A stretch of DNA of 64,000 bases from Clostridium sp. DL-VIII (GTDB lineage: Bacteria; Bacillota; Clostridia; Clostridiales; Clostridiaceae): contig NZ_CM001240.1 in assembly GCF_000230835.1 (NCBI RefSeq), positions 4,041,779 through 4,105,778 of the forward strand, read 5' to 3'. The position numbers and the translations under genes are program-made. The notes beneath the pieces are model-generated. The model did not search any database and was not told the DNA's origin. It was given only the letters and a program-made list of their open reading frames with translations. Shown one piece after another: positions 46,580 to 55,173 of the stretch. Positions within the stretch are counted from its first letter, which is position 1; each line of letters begins with the position of its first letter.

Positions 46580-46957
46580 CTACCTTTCCAATAAACCTAT
46601 ATTATTTGAATCTAATTTCATATATTCAATTTTAATATTGCTAACCATATTTCTCAATAAATTTTTAAATTCACTTACATCTGTTTCTTGCTTTTCTTTT
46701 TTTAACTTTATAATTCCTTTATCTGTTGTTATATTTATTAATGTTTTTTTATTTTTCGTAAAAGTTACTTTTGTTATTCTATCCCATTCAATAAAAATAC
46801 TTTCTTGACTCAATTCTGCTAAAATTAAAAGACCTTTTTCATAAAGTTTAATTTTTGCATTTATTATAACTATATCAAAGTTTTGATAATCCCCAAAGTA
46901 ATCGAACTCAAACTCCATAATATATTTTCCATATTCACTTTTTATAACTTCAAGCAT
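46580..46957 (-). CDS. Small PH-like hypothetical protein
   Basis: 125 aa, no family identified. It alternates hydrophobic strands with charged turns (FDIVIINAKIKLYEKGLLIL, IFIEWDRITKVTFTKNKK, LINITTDKGIIKLKK), reminiscent of a PH-like barrel. It is preceded by AGGAGACAAAT and by a TATGGTAAAATATA promoter-type box at 47051-47066. It has no membrane segment. It is a single gene with nothing else in its operon. Confidence 0.6.
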   Translation of the reverse strand: MLEVIKSEYGKYIMEFEFDYFGDYQNFDIVIINAKIKLYEKGLLILAELSQESIFIEWDRITKVTFTKNKKTLINITTDKGIIKLKKEKQETDVSEFKNLLRNMVSNIKIEYMKLDSNNIGLLER

Positions 46958-47238
46958 ATTTGTCTCCTATCTTGTATCAAATTAATAATTAGTATTACGT
47001 TAATATGTCACTTATTAAATTCACCTAACAATAATAGACTTTCTTTATGGATATATTTTACCATAAAAACATATTTTTAATCTAGATAATGACCTTCCAC
47101 ACCATCAATTTTAACATTCATAGCATTAATTTGACTTAGGATTGCAGTTTGTTAAAGCTATATTTTGACCTACTACACTAATATAAGGTATAATTTATAG
47201 CAGTTATATACCATATATATTTGTAGAGGTGACGTATT

Positions 47239-47820
47239 ATGTTTGATAAGCCAAGCGATTATCTTGAATTAGGATTGAATTTATCCTTTGGAGAAGATTT
47301 GAAAAACATACTTAATTCAACAGCGACTGTAAAGAGAGTTTTAAAGGATACGAATGTTCTTATCCAAGGCGAAATACCATCTTCACTCTACTATGTCCAT
47401 CAAGGAATCATGAGAGGATATTATATAGATAGTTTGGGAAATGATGTTACAAAATGCTTTGCAAGCGAAAGAGAATTTGCTTGTAGTGAAGGCCTCAGAA
47501 AACCTGGAGAAGCTAGCTTCAGTGTAGAGAGCCTTGAAGAGAGTATTTGTGTAATCATACCTTATAGTTCCATAATTGAAGGAGTGAAAAAAGGCACTGA
47601 AATGACAGCCATAATCAATAAATATAGTCAGAAAGCCCTTGCTGATGCAGAAAGACATACACGGGGCTTGCTTACGAAAAGTGCATTGGATAGGTATATA
47701 GAGTTTAAAAGTGAGTATAGCGTTATAGAAGATAGAATAAGCCAAGCTCATATTGCTTCTTATATTGGTATTAGAGCAAGTTCACTCTCCAGAATTAAAA
47801 GAAGTATGAAAATAGAATAA
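47239..47820 (+). CDS. Crp/Fnr-family transcriptional regulator
   Basis: 193 aa. The N-terminal cyclic-nucleotide-binding-like barrel is at about 25-110 (VLIQGEIPSSLYYVHQGIMR, FSVESLEESICVIIPYSSI). A helix bundle and a C-terminal helix-turn-helix follow (ISQAHIASYIGIRASSLSRI). There are no Fnr-type cysteines. It has its own terminator and precedes the SDR gene by 130 bases, so it may regulate that gene. Confidence 0.85.
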   Translation: MFDKPSDYLELGLNLSFGEDLKNILNSTATVKRVLKDTNVLIQGEIPSSLYYVHQGIMRGYYIDSLGNDVTKCFASEREFACSEGLRKPGEASFSVESLEESICVIIPYSSIIEGVKKGTEMTAIINKYSQKALADAERHTRGLLTKSALDRYIEFKSEYSVIEDRISQAHIASYIGIRASSLSRIKRSMKIE

Positions 47821-47830
47821 ATTTACATAG

Positions 47831-47862
47831 AAAACATCAAATAGAAATATTTGGTGTTTTTT
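47831..47862 (+). terminator. Terminator of Crp-like gene
   Basis: ACATCAAATA pairs with TATTTGGTGT, followed by TTTTTTT. It begins 12 bases after the stop. Confidence 0.88.
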
Positions 47863-47950
47863 TGTTGTAATTGACATAGGTCAATTACAAATGGAACCTT
47901 TAATGCTAACATGATTTATAAATTCAATTGTAAATAGGAGGATTATAAGT

Positions 47951-48952
47951 ATGAAAAAAATTTCTTTAGTAACAGGTGCAAATGGACATTTAGGCAACAA
48001 TTTGGTAAGGCAATTATTAAAGAAAGGAGAAAATGTTAGAGCAGGTGTACGTAATTTAGAGGACAAAGAACCATTTGAAGGTCTTGATTGTGAAATAGTT
48101 TATGCTGACTTAATGGACAAAGATTCACTTCGCAAGGCATTAGAAGGAGTAGATACATTATATCAAGTGGCTGCTGTATTTAAGCATTGGGCTCAAGATC
48201 CAGAAAAAGAGATAATTATCCCTAATATTGATGGAACTGAAAATATAATAGAAGCAGCTAGAGAAGCAAATTTAAGAAAAATAGTATATGTAAGTTCTGT
48301 AGCAGCATTGTCTTTAGACGAGGTTAATTCAAAAGGTAAAATTGATGAAACTACATGGCTTAAAAATGGTCATGGAAATGCATACTTTGTTTCAAAGAAA
48401 GAATCAGAGAAGAAAGCCTGGGAGTTAGCGGAAAAATATGATTTGGATATGGTTAGCGTTCTTCCTGGAGCAATGATTGGAGGAGAATTTTTAAAGAAAA
48501 CTACTACAATGATGGGCTTTGATAGTGTTCTTTTAGGAAAGATGAAAATAAATTATATAACTGAAATGACACCAATAGATGTAACTGATGTTGCACAAGG
48601 AATGATCGCAGCCGCAGAAAAAGGTAAAAAAGGAACAAGATATATTTTAGCTAATGAAGAACCAGTAACTTTAGATGAGATTATAGAAATTGCAAAAAAA
48701 TTTGTTCCAAATCTTGAAGCACCAGAAAAATATACTAAAGAGCAAGTATTAAATTTAGCCGACAAATTAGAAGCTGAAGCTAAAAAAACTAATACTCAAC
48801 CTTTGCTGCTTAGAAGCCAGGTAGAATTATATTATGGTGGAATAAACAGACATTATGATATTACTACCTCAAAAAAGGATTTGAATTTTAATCCCAAATT
48901 AGGTGCAAAGGCATTGGAAGAATATTTTGAACGAGTTTATAAAAGTCTTTAA
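47951..48952 (+). CDS. NAD-dependent epimerase/SDR (dihydroflavonol-reductase-like)
   Basis: 333 aa extended SDR. It has the nucleotide-binding GxxGxxG-type TGANGHLGNN at residues 8-17, an acidic D after the second strand, the YVSSVAALS segment, and the catalytic Y145-x3-K149. The substrate pocket is in the C-terminal half and is not diagnostic. It probably reduces a ketone or aldehyde with NAD(P)H. An AGGAGGATTATAAGT ribosome site precedes the start. Confidence 0.88.
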   Translation: MKKISLVTGANGHLGNNLVRQLLKKGENVRAGVRNLEDKEPFEGLDCEIVYADLMDKDSLRKALEGVDTLYQVAAVFKHWAQDPEKEIIIPNIDGTENIIEAAREANLRKIVYVSSVAALSLDEVNSKGKIDETTWLKNGHGNAYFVSKKESEKKAWELAEKYDLDMVSVLPGAMIGGEFLKKTTTMMGFDSVLLGKMKINYITEMTPIDVTDVAQGMIAAAEKGKKGTRYILANEEPVTLDEIIEIAKKFVPNLEAPEKYTKEQVLNLADKLEAEAKKTNTQPLLLRSQVELYYGGINRHYDITTSKKDLNFNPKLGAKALEEYFERVYKSL

Positions 48953-49060
48953 TCCTTTACGTTAATAATTGGCTATGTTTTAATATAGTGTTGAAATATA
49001 GCCCCCAAATTATAGATTAACTTGTCCACCTATAATGCCAATATACAAATTCAGACCTTT

Positions 49061-49459
49061 TTAACATTGCAGTTTCGGTTTTGCATTCCAATATATCTTA
49101 ACTCTTATATCTCTATCAGACGCATTTGGTATTCCACCAGTAATTCTCATTTTACCAGTGTACTCATTTTTATTATCAAGTGAAAACTTGCCATCTTCTC
49201 CCTCTTTAGGTCCATCAATTAAATATTTAATTTCATTTTCTGGGTTATTATCCGTTCCAATAAATTTAAATGTGTGATAACTATCATGTGATTTTTCGGT
49301 TCCTTCAATTTTATAAGATACATCCCAACTTTGACTTTTGCCCTCATAGTTAATTGCCATACTATTATTCTTACAGCCAATAAGAAATAATGAGCAAATA
49401 ACAATTATGGAAATAAACCGATAAACAAAAAAGAAACATCTTTTGCTTCTGTCAACCAA
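49061..49459 (-). pseudogene. Lipoprotein gene, 5' end replaced
   Basis: The frame keeps a lipoprotein signal (FISIIVICSLFLIGC, lipobox LIGC), then a beta-rich domain (YEGKSQSWDVSYKIEGTEKS ... ITGGIPNASDRDI). The natural start is gone, and upstream sequence comes from the truncated ATPase gene, in the other frame. The upstream ATG at 49459 would give an odd N-terminus (VDRSKRCFFFVYR). It would be lipid-anchored if expressed. The function is unknown. Confidence 0.7.
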
Positions 49460-50150
49460 TAAAAAAGTGTATATAAAGCTTTAGTTCCATTAGATGCAGC
49501 TTTAAAAAACGGAATGAGAGATTTCTTATTGAAATATAATCTTTGCTGACCATCAGGATCTTTTATTGCTGTTAGTTTTTCATTTACTCCTGCTTTATTA
49601 AGCAATTCCTGAAACTGTGTTAAAGCTTCGTTTTCAAAGATAAACTTTGTAAAATCCGAGCTTTCTGTCTTATATCCAATATATCTATTTTCGTCTAGGC
49701 TTCGAAACCACAGCATATTATTTACAAAACGCATTAATTGCTTAAGAGGTGCCACACTATCTGATGGTGTATTGTTAACTACATATCTTAAAATAGAAAC
49801 ACTATTATCCTGAAATTCATAATTTAATGAAGGCATAAGCTTACTTATTCCCTCAAAATCTCCAGTCTGCTTCACATAATCGTAAGACATTATCATATTG
49901 TCATTTATTGAAATTTTCTCATATAATAAGTTTTTTAAATCACTTTTTCGATAAACGTAATCTACTTCTCCAGCTTCCAATTTAAATACATAATGAAATT
50001 CAGTGAAATCCGTTTCTCCATCAGTATTTAAATAATAGTCATAAACTCCTGGAGTTACATTTTTATCTGTCAAATGTGTTGTTATATCAAATATTGCTAG
50101 CCCAAGATTTGATTTACCAGAAGCATTCTTTCCATACACAATTATTTTAT
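49405..50150 (-). pseudogene. AAA ATPase (ATP-binding cassette-like), both ends truncated
   Basis: Begins without a start codon just after the stop of the XPB partner gene. The Walker A is intact (VYGKNASGKSNLG). About 230 residues follow (AAA_15/21-type ATP-binding protein). The frame ends FLFIGLFP where DEFD-type Walker B should follow, because it is joined at about 49420 to the lipoprotein gene. Both ends are lost, so it is non-functional. Confidence 0.78.
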
Positions 50151-50207
50151 TAAGTAAATTATCTTTAATACACTCGTTAATTAATAATTTTATCTAAAAT
50201 AAAACTT

Positions 50208-51953
50208 CTATTCTATAATGCAAAAATGATTTTTCTTTTCAATATTTCTTTTGACTTTATTCGCCGCTTTACTGTCAATTTCAAATGCATATGGAAGTTC
50301 GCTTAATGTATCTTTTTTTATTTCTTTGTAATTTTTCAATTCTTCTAGTAAGTATTTATCATCAGTTTCTACAATAGTAACTTTTCTTATTTTTATTTTT
50401 TTACTTTTATCTTTCCATTCATTTAATGACAGAAGAACATTATCTGGTATTTTATTTTGTGAAAATTCTTTAAAATAATCACTTATCTCCTCTATGGAGA
50501 TTCCATTATCCAAGGCTGTGACCATAGCTTTAAATGATATTTTATATATGCTCACTGTATCCTCTGATAATTTCTCTGCAAATTTGTCTAGATATATGCA
50601 ATGAACATCTTTCATTGTCCCGGATTGTACAATTATTTCATAATTAGGCTGAATTATTATTCCTGTTTCATCTTCTACATGTTTTATTTTATAATCATCA
50701 TTTACTCCAAGTACATGTGCTCCAAGTTGCGTTAGTTTAAAATAGTCAACTTTAAGGTATTCTACATCCTCATCATTATAATCGTCACTTATTAATAGAT
50801 CTACTATTCCCATAGAAGCTAAGTATTCCATAAGTACTACATCTATAAATCTTCCTTCTTCCTCTTCCCAGGAGTTTTGATCTGGATAATAATAATGATC
50901 ATATTCATAATATGTATATATTGTCCCAACTATTTTTCTTAAAAAATTTCGATCTAATTTTTTTATAAATTTAAGGAGCTGTTCTTTTTCAATCCACTCA
51001 TCAATTGGTGCCATTTTTAAATATTTTAAAACTACCTCTCTACACGTTGAATAGTTTCCATTATAATCAGTTTTGATCTTTAATTCATTAATTCTTCTTA
51101 ATTCATCTACACCTGATTTTATATATGCTTCCAATAAAAATTTACATTTTTCTACTGTTTTCATCATTAGAAAATCATCTGCACAATTTCCAAGCACTAG
51201 CGTTTCATTTTGGATTTCTAATATTCCGCTTTCTAACAATAATTTAGATATTCCATATAGCCTTGTGGTGTTATCAATTACTCTAATCTGACTTATATCA
51301 TTTCCATAAAATATCTCTTTATTAGTAAGCACTTCATTCATTTTTACCATAGCTGTTTTATTAGGCATTTGTGATGCTTTTGTAGTTTTAAATTTAGATG
51401 AATTAACTAGTTTAATTATAGATACAAAATCTTTTTCAAAAGTTTCTCGTATAGAAATAAATTCTCTATTATCATATCTTGTCTCATTTTTTAAATATTC
51501 CTGCGTATTAATATATGTAGCAAAAAACTCTACTTCAATTGGTTTTATAAAACTTTTTAATATGGTAGTAATTTCTATTGGAAGTCTTCCATTTATAAAG
51601 AACAAATTAGCTTTTGATGTATTATAAAAATATTGCTGAATACCACTGCTGTATCTATAGTTATCTTGATTTGTTCCATTTGGAGTATACTTTTTCATAA
51701 TCTCTTTTACTTCTTTATTTTCAAGCTTTCCTTCTGATCTTATATATTCTGATATAATCTCCTTTTCCATTTGGCTTATACTATTCCATATAGCTATTAT
51801 GTTATCTTTATTGCTTAAATAATTATATAATGCATCTACCATACCTGCTTTTCTTGTTGATAATGCTTTTACACCTGATATTTTTACATATTGAGGTAAA
51901 TTCATTCCATATCCACTTGTTGTCATGCTCTCTAATTGTTCCCTTAATGCCAC
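50208..51953 (-). CDS. XPB-helicase partner protein with shared C-terminal domain
   Basis: 581 aa. Residues ~20-390 are helical, with a paralogue at 43883-45118. From about 400 (GIIIQPNYEIIVQSGTMKDV) to ~540 it has the same domain as the N-terminus of the adjacent helicase (IVQSDKTLVVEVNNELYTEV). It has the matching YKIS..(S/K)A and YKE(I/M) segments. This is the XPB/Ssl2 N-terminal-type domain, placed here on a separate chain. It ends 16 bases after the helicase stop. A complex of the two proteins is likely. Confidence 0.78.
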   Translation of the reverse strand: MALREQLESMTTSGYGMNLPQYVKISGVKALSTRKAGMVDALYNYLSNKDNIIAIWNSISQMEKEIISEYIRSEGKLENKEVKEIMKKYTPNGTNQDNYRYSSGIQQYFYNTSKANLFFINGRLPIEITTILKSFIKPIEVEFFATYINTQEYLKNETRYDNREFISIRETFEKDFVSIIKLVNSSKFKTTKASQMPNKTAMVKMNEVLTNKEIFYGNDISQIRVIDNTTRLYGISKLLLESGILEIQNETLVLGNCADDFLMMKTVEKCKFLLEAYIKSGVDELRRINELKIKTDYNGNYSTCREVVLKYLKMAPIDEWIEKEQLLKFIKKLDRNFLRKIVGTIYTYYEYDHYYYPDQNSWEEEEGRFIDVVLMEYLASMGIVDLLISDDYNDEDVEYLKVDYFKLTQLGAHVLGVNDDYKIKHVEDETGIIIQPNYEIIVQSGTMKDVHCIYLDKFAEKLSEDTVSIYKISFKAMVTALDNGISIEEISDYFKEFSQNKIPDNVLLSLNEWKDKSKKIKIRKVTIVETDDKYLLEELKNYKEIKKDTLSELPYAFEIDSKAANKVKRNIEKKNHFCIIE

Positions 51954-51969
51954 TTACAATCACTCCATC

Positions 51970-53640
51970 CTATTTTCGTGTTTCTATATAATACTTATAT
52001 CCTTGTTCTGCTAAAAATAATTGTCTTTTTACAGCAAATTCCTGTTCTCTGCTGTCTGCTGTTACAATACTATAAAAATAAGCTCTGTTATCTCCTTTTT
52101 TAGGTCTTAGGATTCTTCCTAATCTTTGAGCCTCCTCCTGCCTTGAACCAAAGGTACCTGAAACCTGAATTGCAACACTGGCATCTGGCAAGTCTATAGC
52201 AAAATTAGCCACTTTAGATACAATTAAGATACTTATCTCTCCTTTCTTAAATTTATCATATAATTGTATCCTTTCCACGTTTTTAGTTTTACCTGTTATT
52301 ATAGGAGCCTTTAACTCTTTTGATATTAAATTCAACTGATCTATGTATTGACCTATTATTAATATTTTATCCTCTTTATGCTCATTAATTAAGTCCCTTA
52401 AAATATCTATCTTTTTATAATTTTCAGAGGCTATTCTAAATTTATTTTTACTATCACTCACTGCATATTCCATTTTTAACTCTTTTGGAATTTCTACTCT
52501 TATCTCTGTACACTGCGCTTCTGCTATCCAGCCTTGCTTTTCGAGTACTTTCCAAGGAAGATCATATTTTTTAGGACCTATAAGACTAAATACATCATCT
52601 TCTTTTCCATCTTCTCTAACGAGTGTTGCTGTAAGTCCTAATCTTCTAGTTGCCTGTATCTCTGCTGCTACTCTAAATACAGGCGCTGGAAGTGTATGTA
52701 CCTCATCATATATAATAAAGCCCCATTTATTTTCATGGAAAATATTCATATGGATAAATTCATCAATTTTACTCTTTCTATGAGTTAATATTTGATATGT
52801 TGAAATAGTTATTGGTTTTATTTCTTTTATTTCTCCACTATATTCTCCTATATCATCCTCATTAATATTCATCTTATCTATAAGTTCCTGCTTCCACTGC
52901 CTAACTGCTGTAATATTGGTAGTTAATATTAAGGTTTCTTCTTTTATTTTATCCATAACTGCCATAGCAGTAACAGTTTTTCCAGCTCCACACGGAAGTA
53001 CTATAACTCCACTTCCTCCTTTGGCTGTCCCCTTTGAATAAAATATATCTGATGCCTCTTTCTGATAATCTCTTATTAAAAGCTCTTCTCCTGATGAAGT
53101 AAGTTCTCTTAAACTCATATCATATGCTTTTCCTTCTATATATCCACCTAAATCTTCTATTGGATATCCTAGCTTTATTAGTGAATGCTTTATCTCACCT
53201 CTTGTATTTTCATCTATTTTATATGTAACATCATCTATTCTTTCCTTGAAATACTTTTCCATAGCCTTATAACTAGCTATTTCTTTCATTATGTAGTCAT
53301 CTTCTGATTTTATGATTAAATCCTTACCAGCTCTTAGGATCTTTATTTTTCCATACTTATTTATATTATCTTCAATATCCTTAATAACATTTTGTGGAAT
53401 ATCGTATTTAGAGTATTTTTCTAATATTTCTATTATATCTTCAAAACTCATGCCACTTGAAGCAGCATTCCATAAAGAAAGTGGAGATATTTTATAAGTA
53501 TGAATATACTCTGGACTTTTTATAACCTCTGCAAATCTAGAAAGCTTATCTCTAACTTCTGTATATAACTCATTATTAACTTCTACTACCAATGTTTTAT
53601 CACTTTGAACTATTATTGGATTACTAGGACTGACATTCAT
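51970..53640 (-). CDS. XPB/Rad25-type DNA helicase
   Basis: 556 aa superfamily-2 helicase. An N-terminal damage-recognition/Helicase_C_3-type domain spans 1-125. Walker A is LPCGAGKT (216-222), followed by IIYDEVHTLPAP (DExH), RRLGLTATLVREDG (motif III) and QEEAQRLGRILRP (motif VI), all as in archaeal and bacterial XPB. The 3'-to-5' unwinding role is known for the family; the in vivo task in bacteria is not settled. It is in an operon with the 118-aa, RQC-like and partner genes. Confidence 0.92.
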   Translation of the reverse strand: MNVSPSNPIIVQSDKTLVVEVNNELYTEVRDKLSRFAEVIKSPEYIHTYKISPLSLWNAASSGMSFEDIIEILEKYSKYDIPQNVIKDIEDNINKYGKIKILRAGKDLIIKSEDDYIMKEIASYKAMEKYFKERIDDVTYKIDENTRGEIKHSLIKLGYPIEDLGGYIEGKAYDMSLRELTSSGEELLIRDYQKEASDIFYSKGTAKGGSGVIVLPCGAGKTVTAMAVMDKIKEETLILTTNITAVRQWKQELIDKMNINEDDIGEYSGEIKEIKPITISTYQILTHRKSKIDEFIHMNIFHENKWGFIIYDEVHTLPAPVFRVAAEIQATRRLGLTATLVREDGKEDDVFSLIGPKKYDLPWKVLEKQGWIAEAQCTEIRVEIPKELKMEYAVSDSKNKFRIASENYKKIDILRDLINEHKEDKILIIGQYIDQLNLISKELKAPIITGKTKNVERIQLYDKFKKGEISILIVSKVANFAIDLPDASVAIQVSGTFGSRQEEAQRLGRILRPKKGDNRAYFYSIVTADSREQEFAVKRQLFLAEQGYKYYIETRK

Positions 53641-53698
53641 CTTTTTCTCCCTTATATTAGTATTTAATTTTTTAATAAGATATTCGATTGCGTCTCTT

Positions 53699-54274
53699 TC
53701 AAGCAGATTTTAATTTTGAAATAGCATGATTTATAATAATTCGTACTTTTTTCACCTCAACTGCTTCCCATTCCATCAAAAATCTTATAAAACCAATGTT
53801 CTTACTTTCTCCTACTTTTAATAATAACATCTTAACAACTTGTCTATTTGTCTGTTTTAAACGTTCTATTAAATTCTCTGTACCGATTTCATTAACTCTC
53901 AAAATTAATGAATATAATTCTTCCACATAATAAGGCTTATAGGTTTCCCAACCTTTTTCTGAAAAAACTATCATAGGCAGTCTTCCATTATAATAGATCT
54001 CTAAATAATAATTTACAATCATCCAATCCACTATTTTTGTTATTTCTTCAATAGTTAACTTATTATAGTATCCATAACTAGGACACTTATCAAGTCCATT
54101 TTCTAATACTTTTTTATCCTTAGATCCTTTAAGTATTTTTGCCAGCATTGTTCTCCCAGCAGATGCAATAATTTCATCTGCTGCTCTAAGTATATTATTT
54201 ATATCTTCTTCTGATGGATTCTTTTGTCCTGTTAAGTCACTTAAATTATATCTAACTCTAGGCTTTCTACTCAT
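53699..54274 (-). CDS. RQC-minor-like DNA-binding protein
   Basis: 191 aa. The N-terminal half (ILRAADEIIASAGRTMLAKI-LKG) followed by IVDWMIVNYYLEIYYNGRLPMIVFSEKGWE reads like the winged-helix RQC domain of RecQ helicases as a stand-alone unit. The rest is helical and basic. It follows the small basic gene by 33 bases and precedes the helicase by 58, so it may direct the XPB helicase to special DNA structures. Confidence 0.65.
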   Translation of the reverse strand: MSRKPRVRYNLSDLTGQKNPSEEDINNILRAADEIIASAGRTMLAKILKGSKDKKVLENGLDKCPSYGYYNKLTIEEITKIVDWMIVNYYLEIYYNGRLPMIVFSEKGWETYKPYYVEELYSLILRVNEIGTENLIERLKQTNRQVVKMLLLKVGESKNIGFIRFLMEWEAVEVKKVRIIINHAISKLKSA

Positions 54275-54307
54275 TCTAACTACCTCATTATTTACACATT
54301 ATTACAC

Positions 54308-54664
54308 TTAAAATATAAATTCTTCTTGTTCCTCTTCTTCAAACTCAAAAAACATATATTCATAATCATCATATATATCGCTAATCAATCTATTTTCTCT
54401 TAATTTTTTTCTTTTTTCAAGAAGTTTCTTTTGTGCCTCAATGCTTTGCTTCAATTGCATTACATATTCCTCTTCTATTTTATACCCTAATAAAGTTAAT
54501 TCTTTAACAGCACATAATTTATCTACTGCAAAATGTTTACTATATCCTTTAACCAAGTTCTTTCCATCATACTCTGTTACCCAAGCTTTAGCCACCAACA
54601 ATCTTGAGTCTCTTTTTAATCTTTTATGCCTTGGAACACCAAAATTCCTTTTTTGTTTTTTCAT
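54308..54664 (-). CDS. Small basic protein of XPB operon
   Basis: 118 aa. It has a very basic start (MKKQKRNFGVPRHKRLKRDS), a middle with WVTEYDGKNLVKGYSKHF, coiled charged helices and a strongly acidic end (EFEEEEQEEFIF). It looks like a nucleic-acid-binding conserved gene found with RQC/XPB proteins in Firmicutes. No enzyme motif. First gene of the set; msrB lies 21 bases upstream. Confidence 0.6.
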   Translation of the reverse strand: MKKQKRNFGVPRHKRLKRDSRLLVAKAWVTEYDGKNLVKGYSKHFAVDKLCAVKELTLLGYKIEEEYVMQLKQSIEAQKKLLEKRKKLRENRLISDIYDDYEYMFFEFEEEEQEEFIF

Positions 54665-54685
54665 ATTAATCTCCCAAAAAACTTT

Positions 54686-55138
54686 TTAAGTATCTAGTTC
54701 ATCTAAATATTCTTCATAACCTAATTCCTTCATTTTATCCATAGGAATGAATTTAAGTGATGCTGAATTAATGCAATATCGTAAGCCTCCAGCGTCTTTT
54801 GGTCCATCATTAAATACGTGGCCTAAGTGAGCATCACCGATATTACTTCTTACCTCTGTTCGCACCATACCATGACTCTCATCCTTTTTTTCTTTAATAG
54901 CTTTTCTTGTAATAGGCTTTGAAAAGGCAGGCCATCCGCAGCCCGAGTCAAACTTATAGGTAGACATAAACAAAGGCTCTCCGGTTGTTATATCTACATA
55001 TATTCCTTTTTCAAAAAAGTTATCGTACTCATTATTAAATGGTGCTTCTGTAGCATTTTCTTGAGTTACTCTATATTGTATTTCTGTTAAATTTTCTTTT
55101 AATTCTTTAAGTGGCCTTTTTACATACTTCTCATCCAC
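54686..55138 (-). CDS. msrB: Peptide-methionine (R)-S-oxide reductase MsrB
   Basis: 150 aa. It has the family signature [22 protein letters not shown] and the catalytic Cys122 in RYCINSASL. It reduces methionine-R-sulfoxide in oxidised proteins using thioredoxin. The two CxxC zinc pairs of some MsrBs are absent. Cys67 (GCGWP) may be the resolving residue. It sits just upstream of the XPB operon, with a TAAGGAGG site before the start. Confidence 0.95.
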   Translation of the reverse strand: MDEKYVKRPLKELKENLTEIQYRVTQENATEAPFNNEYDNFFEKGIYVDITTGEPLFMSTYKFDSGCGWPAFSKPITRKAIKEKKDESHGMVRTEVRSNIGDAHLGHVFNDGPKDAGGLRYCINSASLKFIPMDKMKELGYEEYLDELDT

Positions 55139-55173
55139 TTTATTACCTCCTTAAAACGTATAATGGAAATATT

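Noticed and set aside
49405..50150. Functional ATP-binding anti-phage ATPase (e.g. RloC/AbiL type)
   Set aside because: Walker A is intact, but start codon and Walker B region are lost on both sides, so it cannot work.
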